Assembly: GCA_963695135.1 (NCBI GenBank)
Contig: CAVOGA010000002.1
Span: forward strand, 372,001-436,000
DNA: 64,000 nucleotides
Reading direction: 5' to 3'
DNA from: Marinihelvus sp963695135
Lineage (GTDB): Bacteria > Pseudomonadota > Gammaproteobacteria > Xanthomonadales > SZUA-36
Shown: piece by piece, positions 35,657 through 44,131 of the stretch
Numbering within the stretch: the stretch's first letter is position 1
Layout of the letters: the number at the start of each line of letters is the position of its first letter
Position numbers and translations under genes: made by a program
The notes under the pieces: model-generated
Databases searched by the model: none
What the model saw: only the letters and a program-made list of their open reading frames with translations
Told to the model about the DNA's origin: nothing

Positions 35657-36523
35657 ATGAGTGACAGCTACACCCCTCCGAAAATCTGGACCTGGGACCA
35701 GGCCAGCGGCGGCAAGTTTGCCAACATCAACCGGCCGATTGCCGGGCCAACACATGACAAGCCGCTGCCCGAAGGAAAGCATCCGCTGCAGTTGTATTCC
35801 CTGGCCACCCCGAACGGCGTCAAGGTCACCATCCTGCTCGAGGAACTGCTCGAAGCCGGCTTCGATGCCGAATACGATGCCTGGCTGATCGATATCAACG
35901 AGGCGGACCAGTTTTCCAGCGGTTTTGTGGCGGTCAACCCGAACTCCAAGATTCCGGCCTTGTTGGATCGCTCAACCGGGCCGGCCACGCGCGTGTTCGA
36001 GTCCGGTTCCATCCTGTTCTACCTGGCCGAGCGTTTCGGCGCCTTTCTGCCCCGGGAGCACCTCCCAAGGACAGAAACCATGAACTGGTTGTTCTGGCAA
36101 ATGGGCTCCGCGCCGTTTCTTGGCGGCGGCTTTGGGCATTTTTACAGCTATGCGCCGGAAAAATACGAGTACCCGATCAACCGCTACGCGATGGAGGTCA
36201 AGCGTCAGCTGGACGTGCTGGACCAGCACCTGGCGGACCACGTATATCTCGCTGGTGAGGAATACACGATTGCGGATATGGCGACCTGGCCCTGGTACGG
36301 TCAGCTGGTTCGTGGGTTCCTCTACGATGCGGCTGAATTCCTGCAGGTGCAGGACTACCGCAACGTTTTGCGCTGGGCGAACCTGGTCTGGGAACGTCCC
36401 GCGGTGCGGCGCGGCCGCATGGTCAACCGGACTTTCGGTGAGCCATCCGAGCAGTTGCGTGAACGGCACGAGGCGAGTGATTTCGAGTTACGCACGCAGG
36501 ATAAGTTAACGTCGGAGGAGTGA
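35657..36523 (+). CDS. yghU: Glutathione transferase-like disulfide-bond oxidoreductase YghU
   Basis: This 288-aa protein is the same length as E. coli YghU and keeps its signatures: 'WTWDQASGGKFANINRPIAGPTHDKPLPEGKHPLQLYSLATPNGVKVTI' (extended N-terminus before the thioredoxin fold), 'VNPNSKIPALLD', 'VFESGSILFYLAERFG' and 'NWLFWQMGSAPFLGGGFGHF'. The nu-class GST family binds two glutathiones (or GSH/GSSG) and reduces organic hydroperoxides and disulfides. It is cytoplasmic. The gene follows the dnaK terminator and has its own downstream terminator, so it is a single transcription unit, the first gene of the block between dnaK and dnaJ. Confidence 0.95.
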   Translation: MSDSYTPPKIWTWDQASGGKFANINRPIAGPTHDKPLPEGKHPLQLYSLATPNGVKVTILLEELLEAGFDAEYDAWLIDINEADQFSSGFVAVNPNSKIPALLDRSTGPATRVFESGSILFYLAERFGAFLPREHLPRTETMNWLFWQMGSAPFLGGGFGHFYSYAPEKYEYPINRYAMEVKRQLDVLDQHLADHVYLAGEEYTIADMATWPWYGQLVRGFLYDAAEFLQVQDYRNVLRWANLVWERPAVRRGRMVNRTFGEPSEQLRERHEASDFELRTQDKLTSEE

Positions 36524-36568
36524 TTCACTAACCGGCGGCGGCAGCGTTAAAGCCGCCATGCAAAAAAA

Positions 36569-36592
36569 AGCCACCCGGTGCGGGTGGCTTTT
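36569..36592. terminator. Bidirectional terminator after yghU
   Basis: Stem agccaccc/gggtggct with a 5-nt loop. An eight-A run precedes it and a short T-run follows, so it can end both yghU and the opposing lipoprotein gene. Confidence 0.88.
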
Positions 36593-36612
36593 ATATACGG
36601 TATTGCCGTCGA

Positions 36613-37059
36613 TCAGGAATCGCCGTCCAGGTCCTTTTTAAGGTCCTCAGCAGCCTCTTCAGCCTTTTCCGCGGCATCTTCTGCTGCATCGGAGACGTCG
36701 TCCGCCACATCTTTGGCGTACTGCTCGGCATCTTCAGCCAAATCTTTGGCGTACTTCTCAGCGTCTGCAGCCATCGCTTTCGCGTCATCCATGGCGTCTT
36801 CAGCCATCTTTTCCGCGTCGGTCATGGCGGCCCCGGTCGCGTTCTTCGCGTCCCTGGCCATTTCTTCGGCTTTGTCCATCGCCTCTTCGCCGGCTTTTTT
36901 CATGTCCTCTGCCGTTTTCTTGGCGGCTGCGGACGCCTCTTCAGCGGCTTCGTCCATCTTCTTGCCTGCCGCTTCCATCGTGCCGTCGTCTTTTTGACAT
37001 CCCGCCAGTCCAATGGTCGCAGCGAGCATGGATGCCAGGAACAGCTGTTGCTTAGTCAT
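36613..37059 (-). CDS. Ala/Lys/Asp/Glu-rich helical lipoprotein
   Basis: The protein is 148 aa with signal 'QQLFLASMLAATIGLAGC' and a perfect lipobox (LAGC). The mature part is almost wholly Ala, Lys, Glu and Asp in amphipathic helical repeats. An 11-residue period is visible in 'AEKYAKDLAED' followed by 'AEQYAKDVADD'. This composition recalls LEA-like and apolipoprotein-like stress proteins and the Lpp-type periplasmic coils, but no specific family is recognised. The chain is likely a long rigid helix anchored to the outer membrane. It is single-gene, convergent with yghU. Confidence 0.8.
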   Translation of the reverse strand: MTKQQLFLASMLAATIGLAGCQKDDGTMEAAGKKMDEAAEEASAAAKKTAEDMKKAGEEAMDKAEEMARDAKNATGAAMTDAEKMAEDAMDDAKAMAADAEKYAKDLAEDAEQYAKDVADDVSDAAEDAAEKAEEAAEDLKKDLDGDS

Positions 37060-37148
37060 GGGTCATCTCCCGGTTGGTTTAAGTCAGCCCCTGACAATAT
37101 CGCGTACATGCCATCAATGTAAAGCCTGATGTACGAAGCCGGCGGGTG

Positions 37149-37508
37149 CTACTTCTTCACCCAGCGTCCGGAAGAATCCATGACGTAGTTGCCCCTCGAG
37201 GTCTTGTCAATCGCCGTCTGGCCACCAACTTTTTCGACCTCGGTCAATGGCACGCCCTGTTGCTTGGCGATCTGCTCGTAGCGTTGCTTGCGCTTGCCGT
37301 TGACGTCCGTCACCAGGGCTTTGACATCCGCAGGCGCATCCTGCCGGACCAGGCCCAGGTAGCCGGTGGGCATTTCCCCGACCCAGCCCTCGGATTTTGC
37401 TGAATCCAGCGTTGCGGCGGCGGCGGAGAGGCTCACAAAAAGGCTGAACAGGCCGGCCAGAACGCTCATCAGCAGACGGGAAGACATGCGTTGCGCTTCA
37501 GTTTTCAT
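37149..37508 (-). CDS. ydbL: YdbL-family periplasmic protein (DUF1318)
   Basis: The protein is 119 aa with a signal peptide ending 'SLSAAAA'. The mature part has 'AKSEGWVGEMPTGYLGLV', 'VKALVTDVNGKRKQRYEQIAKQQGVPLTEVEKVGGQTAIDKTSRGNYVMDSSGRWVKK', the diagnostic YdbL block. In E. coli, YdbL is a periplasmic helper of the YdbH-YnbE phospholipid bridge. The ATG overlaps the ynbE stop (TAATG). It is the last gene of the ydbH-ynbE-ydbL operon. Confidence 0.93.
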   Translation of the reverse strand: MKTEAQRMSSRLLMSVLAGLFSLFVSLSAAAATLDSAKSEGWVGEMPTGYLGLVRQDAPADVKALVTDVNGKRKQRYEQIAKQQGVPLTEVEKVGGQTAIDKTSRGNYVMDSSGRWVKK

Positions 37509-37711
37509 TAGAAAAGCTCCTCATTTTCAAACATTTGCTCGACTTCCTTCTCAACCTTGATGAGGATTTCGTGGCGAATGTTGATGTTCATGTTGATTTC
37601 AATCGGCTTGTCCGGCGCTTCCACCTTCACGGTTGGTGTGCAGGCGGCCATCAGGCCCAGCGCCGACGCCAGGATCACAAGTCTGCTTACGGGATGTGCG
37701 TTCCTCACCAT
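37508..37711 (-). CDS. ynbE: YnbE-family outer-membrane lipoprotein
   Basis: The protein is 67 aa from the ATG at 37711. A codon at 37756 would add 15 residues before the signal. Signal and lipobox are 'LVILASALGLMAAC'. The short mature part 'TPTVKVEAPDKPIEINMNINIRHEILIKVEKEVEQMFE' matches YnbE closely. YnbE caps the hydrophobic groove of YdbH at the outer membrane to complete a lipid conduit. It lies between ydbH and ydbL on the minus strand. Confidence 0.93.
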   Translation of the reverse strand: MVRNAHPVSRLVILASALGLMAACTPTVKVEAPDKPIEINMNINIRHEILIKVEKEVEQMFENEELF

Positions 37712-37815
37712 GACGGTGCGTTCCTCTCTAAGTGTTCGCCAGTGTTGAGGGTACACCTTAAGGCGCGGGGGATGAACCGTGACTGAACAGCCCGGGGCCC
37801 ATGGATGCGCCGTAA

Positions 37816-40676
37816 TCAGGGGATGTCCTGCTCCACTTGCGGCTCGCCGCTGCGCAGACGCTCAATGATGGCCTTGTCGAAGTCACCGGTAACGAACAGG
37901 CTGCGGAACAGGGCCGGCATGGAGCCGCCCAGGTTCAGGCGAAAGCGAATTGGATAACCATTGTAGAGCTCGGGATTCCGGCCCAGCAGGTCAATGCTGA
38001 TCTTGTAGGCGCCATCGCTGCCGTAATCCAGGGTCCCGGACAGGCTGTCGTATTCAAAGTCCTCCAGGGCCTGCAGGCCGATGTTGCCGGCCGGCACGCC
38101 GCTGCTGTAACGCAGGCGTCCGGGACCCCGCGCGGCAAAGCTGCCTTCGCGCACTGCCGGTCCGTCCGGCTCCGCGACCAGCGGAAAGCGCGCGTCAACG
38201 ATACCCGTGCCGTCCAGTCCGTTGACGTCCACGAATTCCAGCAGGCGTCCAAGGTCAAAGCCGTCCCACTGAATCATGGCGTCCTGCAACTGACCGGCTT
38301 TTAAGCCGATGGCGGGGATGCTGATCAGTCCGCCCAGCAGTTGCGCCTGCAGGCTGCGGGCGCCGAACTCGTCACTGCTGCTGATGGCAAGGTCGGAACT
38401 CAGGGAGACCAGGTCCAGCCCGGCCGCCAGGCGCGCCAGCGACAGGCTGAGGGTACCGCCGCCACTCAATACTTCGGCAAGATCAATCTGCGTATTGAAA
38501 TCCAGGCCCTCCAGGCTGCTTTCGCCCAGCGAGAGGCCCAGGTTTTCGCCGGCAAGGTCCAGCGCACCGGAGATCCCGTCGCTGCCGTAGCCCAATTCCC
38601 CGTTGAGCACCAGCTGGCCGGTGTCAAAGCCCAGGTTCTTGGGCAGCGTCAGCCCCAGCGGACGGGCCAGGGCGCCAAGCCCGGCGACCGGCAAAACGGC
38701 TTGCGAGAGCGTGACCGATCCCGTGGTGGTTTCCAGGTCGGCGGCAAAGGTGAATGGCAGGCTGGCCTGGTAGCCCAGCACCAGGTCACCCCGGCCCTCG
38801 TAGTAGCGGCCCTCGCGCAGGGTCCCGGACAGGTCAAGGTCCATACCGGTGCGGACCTGGCCATCCAGTTCCGCCGCCAGTCCGGTCGTCAGGATACGCA
38901 GACTGCCCTCGAGTCCCGGCAGGCTGACCGGGTTCATTTCCAGCATGACCGCATCGGCGGTCGCTGCAGCCAGCGGCAGGTTCACGCCCTGGAGTTCCAG
39001 CGGGCCGCGCAGCACGGTGGCCGCCCCGGCGCCGGGCGCCGATGCCGCGCTGAGATCCAGGCTGAAACCCCTGGCGGAGAGCAGCGGTGGCGCCAGCGGC
39101 GCGCCGTCACTGGCCAGGACCAGGTTGTCGCCGTTGACCGGACCGCTGAACGTCAGTGCCTGGCCCTGGCTGGCCACGCCGCTTACCGAGAGCTGGCCCA
39201 TGCTGGCGGCGATGCCGGGCCGGGCAAAGCTGACACCGGTAAAGGCCAGGTCTGTCAGCGTCGCGCGCCAGGGGTCGGCCGACCGGTTCGCGTCGTGGTT
39301 TAGCGTAAACGCCCCGGCGCCGCTGCTCGCTCCCAACTGCAGGTCGTCATCGACCAGGGTAGCTGGATGGGAAAAGCCAAACCGGCCATCCAGCGCCAGG
39401 TTCAGCTCTTCCACTGCGGGTGCATCGCCCGGGACCGCAACGCCCTCAAGGCGGTGCAGGGTCAGCGCAAGGTCGAAGCTGCCGGTCTGCGCGGCCGTGA
39501 TGTCCAGTTTGCCCGAGAAGGCGGCCGGGTAGGGCGCCTTCAGGGTGATGTCCGGCGGAAAAAGCGGCATCTCCATCAATGCCGGCGAGCGACAGTTCCA
39601 GGTCATTGTCATTGACCAGTCCGTTGACACCCATGCCTGCGAGACCTTCGCGGACCGCCAGCAGCTGCGCGTCGTCCCGCAGGGCGGCGTCAATGGCCAG
39701 TGCGCTGACGGTCGCCACGGCCGTGTCCTGCTGACGGGTTATTTGCACGGTAAGGTCGCCGGCCAGTTGACCGCCGGGGGAGGCCAGCAAGAGATTCCGC
39801 AGATCGAGTTGTGCCTGCACCGGTTGCAGACGGTCTGTTCCGGCAAATATGGCCTGTCCCGAGATTTCGCCCTGCAGTGTATTCGGGACCCATGCGGCCC
39901 CTGGCGCCAGGATCTGCGCCAGTCCGGTGGTGTCCAGCATGGCAAGATCCAGCGTCCACGCCAGCTCGGCAATTGCCTGTGCCGGGTCCGAGGGGTCCAG
40001 CGCCTGGCGTGAAGTCCAGGGACAGCCTGTGCGGCTGATCGTGGCTGACGGCCCGCAGCTGCAGCTGGTCGCCGTGCAGGGAAACGCCCAGGTCCAGGTC
40101 GGTTGCCAGCGGTGCCGGCCGGTCAATCGTTGTTTGCAGGTCAAAACCGCGGCCGCCCGTGCCGATAACCAGCCCTGTGAAAAGCCATTGCTGGCCGGCG
40201 GGCGTGCGTTGATCCCTCAGCGTGAGGCTGTCGATGCGGATCGCGGGCAGGCCGTCCGGCAGCAGCAGGCGGGGCAGGCTGAACTCAGCCGGGTTGAACG
40301 GCGCGCCCGCCCCGGGCGTGGCTGATCCGCTGAGGGCCACTTCAAGCTGCCCCACGTCCAATGCGGGTCCCTTGAAGCGCACGTCGATATCGCGACCGGT
40401 GACGCGCAGCGGCAGGCCGGCCTCCACGCCGCGGGCTTCCAGCTCCCGCACCGCCAGCCCGCTGAAACCGGGCCGTTCCAGCTTCAGGCGGGTTACGGAC
40501 CAGTTGTCGGGAACCAGGCGTTGCGCAAGCAGCGGCGCCCACGCAGGAAAACCCAGCCAGGCCAGGAACAGGGCCGCGATCAGCCCCAGCAGCCCGCCAC
40601 CCAGCCAGCGCCGCCAGCGCACCGGGCGGCCGCCGACGTGCGGAAGATGGGTCTGCTGTACTGTGTCCTTTGCCAT
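37816..40676 (-). CDS. ydbH: YdbH-family AsmA-like intermembrane lipid transport protein, interrupted by two +1 frameshifts
   Basis: Correcting two single-base insertions gives about 952 aa. An N-terminal transmembrane helix ('WLGGGLLGLIAALFLAWLGFPAW') is followed by a long run of beta-rich repeats ('LDLAGENLGLSLGESSLEGLDFNTQIDL', 'GSLRILTTGLAAELDGQVRTGMDLDLSG'). The YdbH/'dicarboxylate transport' C-terminal domain follows ('DVNGLDGTGIVDARFPL', 'LRYSSGVPAGNIGLQALEDFEYDSLSGTLDYGSDGAYKI', 'LNLGGSMPALFRSLF'). YdbH, with TamB and YhdP, spans the periplasm and moves phospholipids to the outer membrane. The shifts are near 40005-40016 and 39567-39582 (both +1). The ynbE-ydbL neighbours confirm identity. 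The 5' end is close to the divergent crcB genes. Confidence 0.88.
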
Positions 40677-40699
40677 GATGCGTGTATCTTACCGGCAGC

Positions 40700-41128
40700 A
40701 TGAATCCAGACCAGTCCGCCAGTGAAAATCCGCCGGTGCCGCGCCAGTCCACCCTGCTGGTCGTGATGCTGGTTTTTGTCGGCGGCGCGGCGGGTTCGCT
40801 GGCCCGGGAATGGCTGGCCCCCGTCCTGCCGGCGCCGTTGTTCTGGGTGCCAATACTGCTGATCAACCTGTTGGCCTGCTTCCTGATCGGCTGGCTGTTC
40901 GTGCTGCGTGAACGTCTGGCGCCCTGGTTGAGCCATCTGCTGGTGGTCGGGTTCTGCGGCGGTTTTTCGACCTTTTCCCACTTCAGCTATGAGCTGGTTA
41001 CCCTGGGCGATGCGGGTGCGTTCCTGCAGGCGGGCAGCTACGCGGTGCTTGCGGTTGTCCTGGGTATCGGGTCCGCAGTGGCCGGCGAGGCGCTGGCCGC
41101 CCGGGTTCACGGGGTCGCGGCGCAATGA
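40700..41128 (+). CDS. crcB: Fluoride channel CrcB/Fluc, first of a tandem pair
   Basis: This 142-aa protein has four hydrophobic helices: 'TLLVVMLVFVGGAAGSLAREWL', 'FWVPILLINLLACFLIGWLFVL', the family motif 'GFCGGFSTFSHFSYE' and 'AVLAVVLGIGSAVAG'. Fluc proteins are dual-topology or paired fluoride exporters. Here two different subunits are encoded in tandem with an ATGA overlap, the arrangement of obligate heterodimers with opposite topology. The start at 40682 would add six residues. No fluoride riboswitch precedes it, and its 5' region is squeezed against the divergent ydbH. Confidence 0.92.
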   Translation: MNPDQSASENPPVPRQSTLLVVMLVFVGGAAGSLAREWLAPVLPAPLFWVPILLINLLACFLIGWLFVLRERLAPWLSHLLVVGFCGGFSTFSHFSYELVTLGDAGAFLQAGSYAVLAVVLGIGSAVAGEALAARVHGVAAQ

Positions 41129-41511
41129 GCGGAACAGCCGGTGAACTCCTGCTGCCGGCGGCTTTTGCGGTCGGCGGCGGGCTGGGCGCGGTGGCACGTT
41201 ACGTTCTCTCCACTGTCGTGCGCCACCGCTACCCGTACGCCACGTTGCTGGTGAACGTGCTGGGCTGTTTCGCGCTGGGGGTGCTGCTGGCGATGGCCTG
41301 GGGGACGCCGGGCCTGTTGAGAGAAGAAGAGCAGCGCCTGTTCGCCGGTTTTTGCGGTGGGTTCACCACCTTCTCCAGCTTTGCCTACCAGTCCCTTGAC
41401 CTTCACCGCCAGCATTCACTGCGCCATGCGGCGGTCAACGTCGCGGCGAGCGTGGTGCTGTGCGTGCTGTCCTTTCTGTGCGGCCGTTTCATGGGGGGGT
41501 TCCTCGTCTAG
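41125..41511 (+). CDS. crcB: Fluoride channel CrcB/Fluc, second of a tandem pair
   Basis: This 128-aa protein has four helices and the motif 'FAGFCGGFTTFSSFAYQS', preceded by 'GGGLGAVARYVLSTVVRHRYPYATLLVNVLGCFALG' (the conserved Gly...Arg and Asn-containing helix 2). The start overlaps the stop of the first crcB by 4 bp. It probably pairs with it to form the two-pore fluoride channel that prevents cytoplasmic fluoride build-up. The basic loop distribution differs between the two subunits, as expected for opposite insertion. Confidence 0.94.
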   Translation: MSGTAGELLLPAAFAVGGGLGAVARYVLSTVVRHRYPYATLLVNVLGCFALGVLLAMAWGTPGLLREEEQRLFAGFCGGFTTFSSFAYQSLDLHRQHSLRHAAVNVAASVVLCVLSFLCGRFMGGFLV

Positions 41512-41555
41512 CCGGGCGGCTTCGATTCCGGGCTGGTAATTGCCTTGCTTTGTCG

Positions 41556-41561
41556 TATACT
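41556..41561 (+). promoter_or_regulatory. -10 element upstream of the SAM riboswitch
   Basis: TATACT lies 11 bp before the riboswitch P1 stem, placing transcription start at the 5' edge of the aptamer. No strong -35 hexamer is visible. Confidence 0.5.
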
Positions 41562-41571
41562 CAGAGACGCT

Positions 41572-41686
41572 ACTCATTGAGACCGGCTGAGGGACAGGCC
41601 CTTGGAAGCCGGGGCAACCTTCGAAGCTAACCCCTTCGAAAAGGTGCCAACTCCTGCGGAACCCATCGCGGTTCCGGGAAATGAGT
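41572..41686 (+). promoter_or_regulatory. SAM (S-box/SAM-I clan) riboswitch aptamer
   Basis: The conserved blocks occur in order: P1 'actcatt' (41572-41578), 'gagggacaggcccttggaagccggggcaacc', 'aaggtgccaactcc' and the closing 'ggaaatgagt' (P1 3' strand 41680-41686). This is the S-adenosylmethionine aptamer of the SAM-I/SAM-IV clan. It precedes metX-metB. High SAM should lower their expression. Confidence 0.9.
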
Positions 41687-41743
41687 GTTCGGTCAGCACC
41701 TCTGGTGATGGGACCGGGCCCCTCCACCGTCGGGTCGGAGTTT

Positions 41744-41773
41744 CCAGTGAGTCGTTAGATCTTTACTGACTGG
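41744..41773 (+). promoter_or_regulatory. Hairpin covering the metX ribosome-binding region (candidate expression platform)
   Basis: CCAGTGAGT (41744-41752) can pair with ACTGACTGG (41765-41773) with one mismatch. Its 3' arm overlaps the GGAG at 41772-41775. No T-run follows, so control by hiding the ribosome-binding site is more likely than termination. Confidence 0.45.
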
Positions 41774-41789
41774 AGACAAGGTTCCGACC

Positions 41790-42827
41790 ATGAACGCCCA
41801 AACCACTGCCCAAGCGACTGAAGTCGCCTATCCATCGTTGAGCCCTGCCGGCGTTGCTGCTGGTGGTTCATGCCGCGTGCTTTTTGAGCAACACATCCGC
41901 CTGGACTCAACTCTGCACCTCGACTGCGGCGTGCGCCTGACCGGCGTACGGGTTGGTGTGCGAATGCTTGGGCCCGCGCATGCACCGGTGGTGGCCGCCC
42001 TGGGTGGCATCTCCGCTTCGCGCAGGGTGCTGGCCGGCGACAACGAGCGCGGCCAGGGCTGGTGGCAACGTGTCCTGGGTCGCGAAGGGGTTGACGCAAG
42101 CCGGCGCTATCGCGTGCTGGGTATTGACTGGCTGGGCGGCGCCGAGGATGACAGGCTGCAGCAGGACTTTCCCCCGGTCAGCACCCTGGACCAGGCCCGC
42201 GTCCTGGCGGGGGTGCTGGATCATTTGCGCATTGACCGGCTCCACTCGGTGGTCAGTGCTTCTTATGGCGGCATGGTTGCCCAGCACTTTGCAGCGGAGT
42301 ATCCGCAACGGCTGGACAGGCTCATGGTCATCGCCTGCGCCCACGAGCCCGAGCCGATGGCCGTAGCCCGGCGCCTGGTGCAGCGGCAGATCCTCGAACT
42401 GACGGCTGACCGGCCGGCGGCCGGCGTGGCCCTGGCAAGGGCCCTGGCCATGACAACCTACCGCTCAGCGGACGAGTTTCGTGCGCGATTTTCCGGGCCC
42501 GGCGGCCAGGCCCGCCTGACGTCCTACCTGGACCACCAGGGCCGCCGCTTTGCCGAGCGTTTTGATGCCGGATCGTACCGGCGCCTGATGGACGCAATAG
42601 ACAATCACCGGCTGGATCCGCAGCGCCTGCAAAAGCCTCTCAGTCTGCTGGGTTTCAGCACCGATGAACTCTGTCCGCCGGCCCTCCTGCAGTCCTTCGC
42701 GGCACAGGTTCCCGGGCCGGTGGAACTGGAAATTATTGACTCACGGTACGGTCACGACGCCTTCCTGTGCGAGCAGGCTGCGGTGGCGTGCGCGATCGAC
42801 CGCTTTTTGCAAGGAGATGCAGCATGA
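41790..42827 (+). CDS. metX: MetX-like homoserine O-acyltransferase (alpha/beta-hydrolase fold)
   Basis: This 345-aa alpha/beta-hydrolase has the acyltransferase nucleophile elbow 'VVSASYGGMVAQ' (catalytic Ser), Asp in 'LGFSTDELCPP' and His in 'DSRYGHDAF'. The order and spacing match MetX/MetXS, which activates homoserine with acetyl- or succinyl-CoA as the first step of methionine synthesis. The downstream MetB overlaps by 4 bp. The pairing with a cystathionine gamma-synthase suggests O-succinylhomoserine, as in xanthomonad MetXS. The chain is shorter than classical MetX (about 370-380). Control is by the upstream SAM riboswitch. Confidence 0.88.
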   Translation: MNAQTTAQATEVAYPSLSPAGVAAGGSCRVLFEQHIRLDSTLHLDCGVRLTGVRVGVRMLGPAHAPVVAALGGISASRRVLAGDNERGQGWWQRVLGREGVDASRRYRVLGIDWLGGAEDDRLQQDFPPVSTLDQARVLAGVLDHLRIDRLHSVVSASYGGMVAQHFAAEYPQRLDRLMVIACAHEPEPMAVARRLVQRQILELTADRPAAGVALARALAMTTYRSADEFRARFSGPGGQARLTSYLDHQGRRFAERFDAGSYRRLMDAIDNHRLDPQRLQKPLSLLGFSTDELCPPALLQSFAAQVPGPVELEIIDSRYGHDAFLCEQAAVACAIDRFLQGDAA

Positions 42828-44032
42828 GTGTTCAGAACAAGCCGGTAAGCCCGGTTACCCGCGCCGTGCGCGCCGGCGTCGATACGGACCGTCAGCACGG
42901 CGCGGTCATGCCGCCCCTGTACCTGTCGTCCAACTACAGCTTCGAAGGTCTCGGCCGCAAGCGCACCTATGACTATTCCCGCAGCGGTAATCCAACCCGT
43001 GATCAGCTGGGTGATGCGCTGGCGACGCTGGAGGGCGGTACCGGTTCGGTGGTGACCAACACGGGAATGTCAGCAGTGGTGCTGGTCACCTACCTGCTGG
43101 GGCCGGATGACCTGATCCTGGCGCCGCGCAACTGCTACGGCGGCTGTTACCGGGCGTTCGATGCACTGGCAGCGGCCGGACGTTTCCGGACGCAGTTCAG
43201 CGATTTCCACGACCTGGCGGCGTTGCGCCGGGAGTGCCGCCTGCACCGTCCCCGGATCATCTGGGTGGAAACCCCGTCGAATCCCTTGCTGCGTGTCACG
43301 GACATCCGGCGCCTGTCGGTGATTGCCCGTGAGTGCGGCGCGCTGCTGGTCGTGGACAATACCTTTCTCACGCCCCTCGGGCAGCGCCCCCTTGAACTGG
43401 GTGCGGACATCGTGGTGCACTCAACCACCAAGTACATCAATGGTCACAGCGATGTCGTCGGTGGCGCCGTAATCGCGCGCGATGCCGCCTTGCTGGAACG
43501 CCTCGCCTGGTGGGCGAACTGCGTCGGCTCGACCGCCTCGCCTTTCGATTGCAGCCAGGTATTGCGGGGTTTGCGGAGCCTGCACGCGCGCCTGCGCTGT
43601 CACGAGGAAAATGCCGGCCTGGTCGCCGGCTTGCTCGCCAGCCACCCGGCGGTGGTTCGGGCGCACTATCCGGGTTTGCCCGACCACCCGGACCATGCGC
43701 TTGCGCGGCAACAGCAGAAGCATTTCGGGGCGGTCCTGAGCTTCGAACTCGGCGGAGGCGAAGCCGGCGTGCGCACGTTCCTCGAAGGCCTGAAGCTGTT
43801 TACCCTGGCCGAGTCCCTGGGTGGGGTCGAGAGCCTGGTCTGTCATCCGGCCACCATGACCCACGCCTCGATGACCGAAATTGCGCAGCGCGAGGCCGGC
43901 ATTGAGCCGGGACTGCTGCGTCTGTCCGTGGGTATTGAGCATGGCCAGGACCTGGTCGAGGACCTCGCTGCCGCCCTGGACCGGGTGGCCCGCGCATTTC
44001 CGATGGAAAACCGGCGGCTTGGTGTGGGCTGA
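42824..44032 (+). CDS. metB: Cystathionine gamma-synthase (PLP-dependent trans-sulfuration enzyme)
   Basis: The protein is 402 aa from the ATG at 42824, which overlaps the metX stop (ATGA). It is a type I PLP enzyme of the Cys/Met metabolism family: 'YDYSRSGNPTRDQLGDALATLEGG', 'VETPSNPLLRVTDI', 'VVDNTFLTPLGQRPLELGADIVVHSTTKYINGHSDVVGG' (Schiff-base Lys in STTKY) and 'SLGGVESLVCHPATMTHASM'. It joins an activated homoserine with cysteine to give cystathionine, or with sulfide. It shares the SAM-riboswitch operon with metX. Confidence 0.93.
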   Translation: MSVQNKPVSPVTRAVRAGVDTDRQHGAVMPPLYLSSNYSFEGLGRKRTYDYSRSGNPTRDQLGDALATLEGGTGSVVTNTGMSAVVLVTYLLGPDDLILAPRNCYGGCYRAFDALAAAGRFRTQFSDFHDLAALRRECRLHRPRIIWVETPSNPLLRVTDIRRLSVIARECGALLVVDNTFLTPLGQRPLELGADIVVHSTTKYINGHSDVVGGAVIARDAALLERLAWWANCVGSTASPFDCSQVLRGLRSLHARLRCHEENAGLVAGLLASHPAVVRAHYPGLPDHPDHALARQQQKHFGAVLSFELGGGEAGVRTFLEGLKLFTLAESLGGVESLVCHPATMTHASMTEIAQREAGIEPGLLRLSVGIEHGQDLVEDLAAALDRVARAFPMENRRLGVG

Positions 44033-44063
44033 TTCGACCAAAACGGCACCATCGGACCGGGCG

Positions 44064-44092
44064 CTTGAATTGGCACGGCAAGGTCACCATCT
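44064..44092 (+). promoter_or_regulatory. Candidate sigma-32 promoter of dnaJ
   Basis: CTTGAAT (44064-44070), a 14-bp spacer and CACCATCT (44085-44092), one mismatch in each element against the RpoH consensus. It lies 39 bp before the dnaJ start. Confidence 0.72.
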
Positions 44093-44131
44093 CTGGGGGA
44101 CATTAAAACCCCTGGGAAGTACCTGAGGCCC

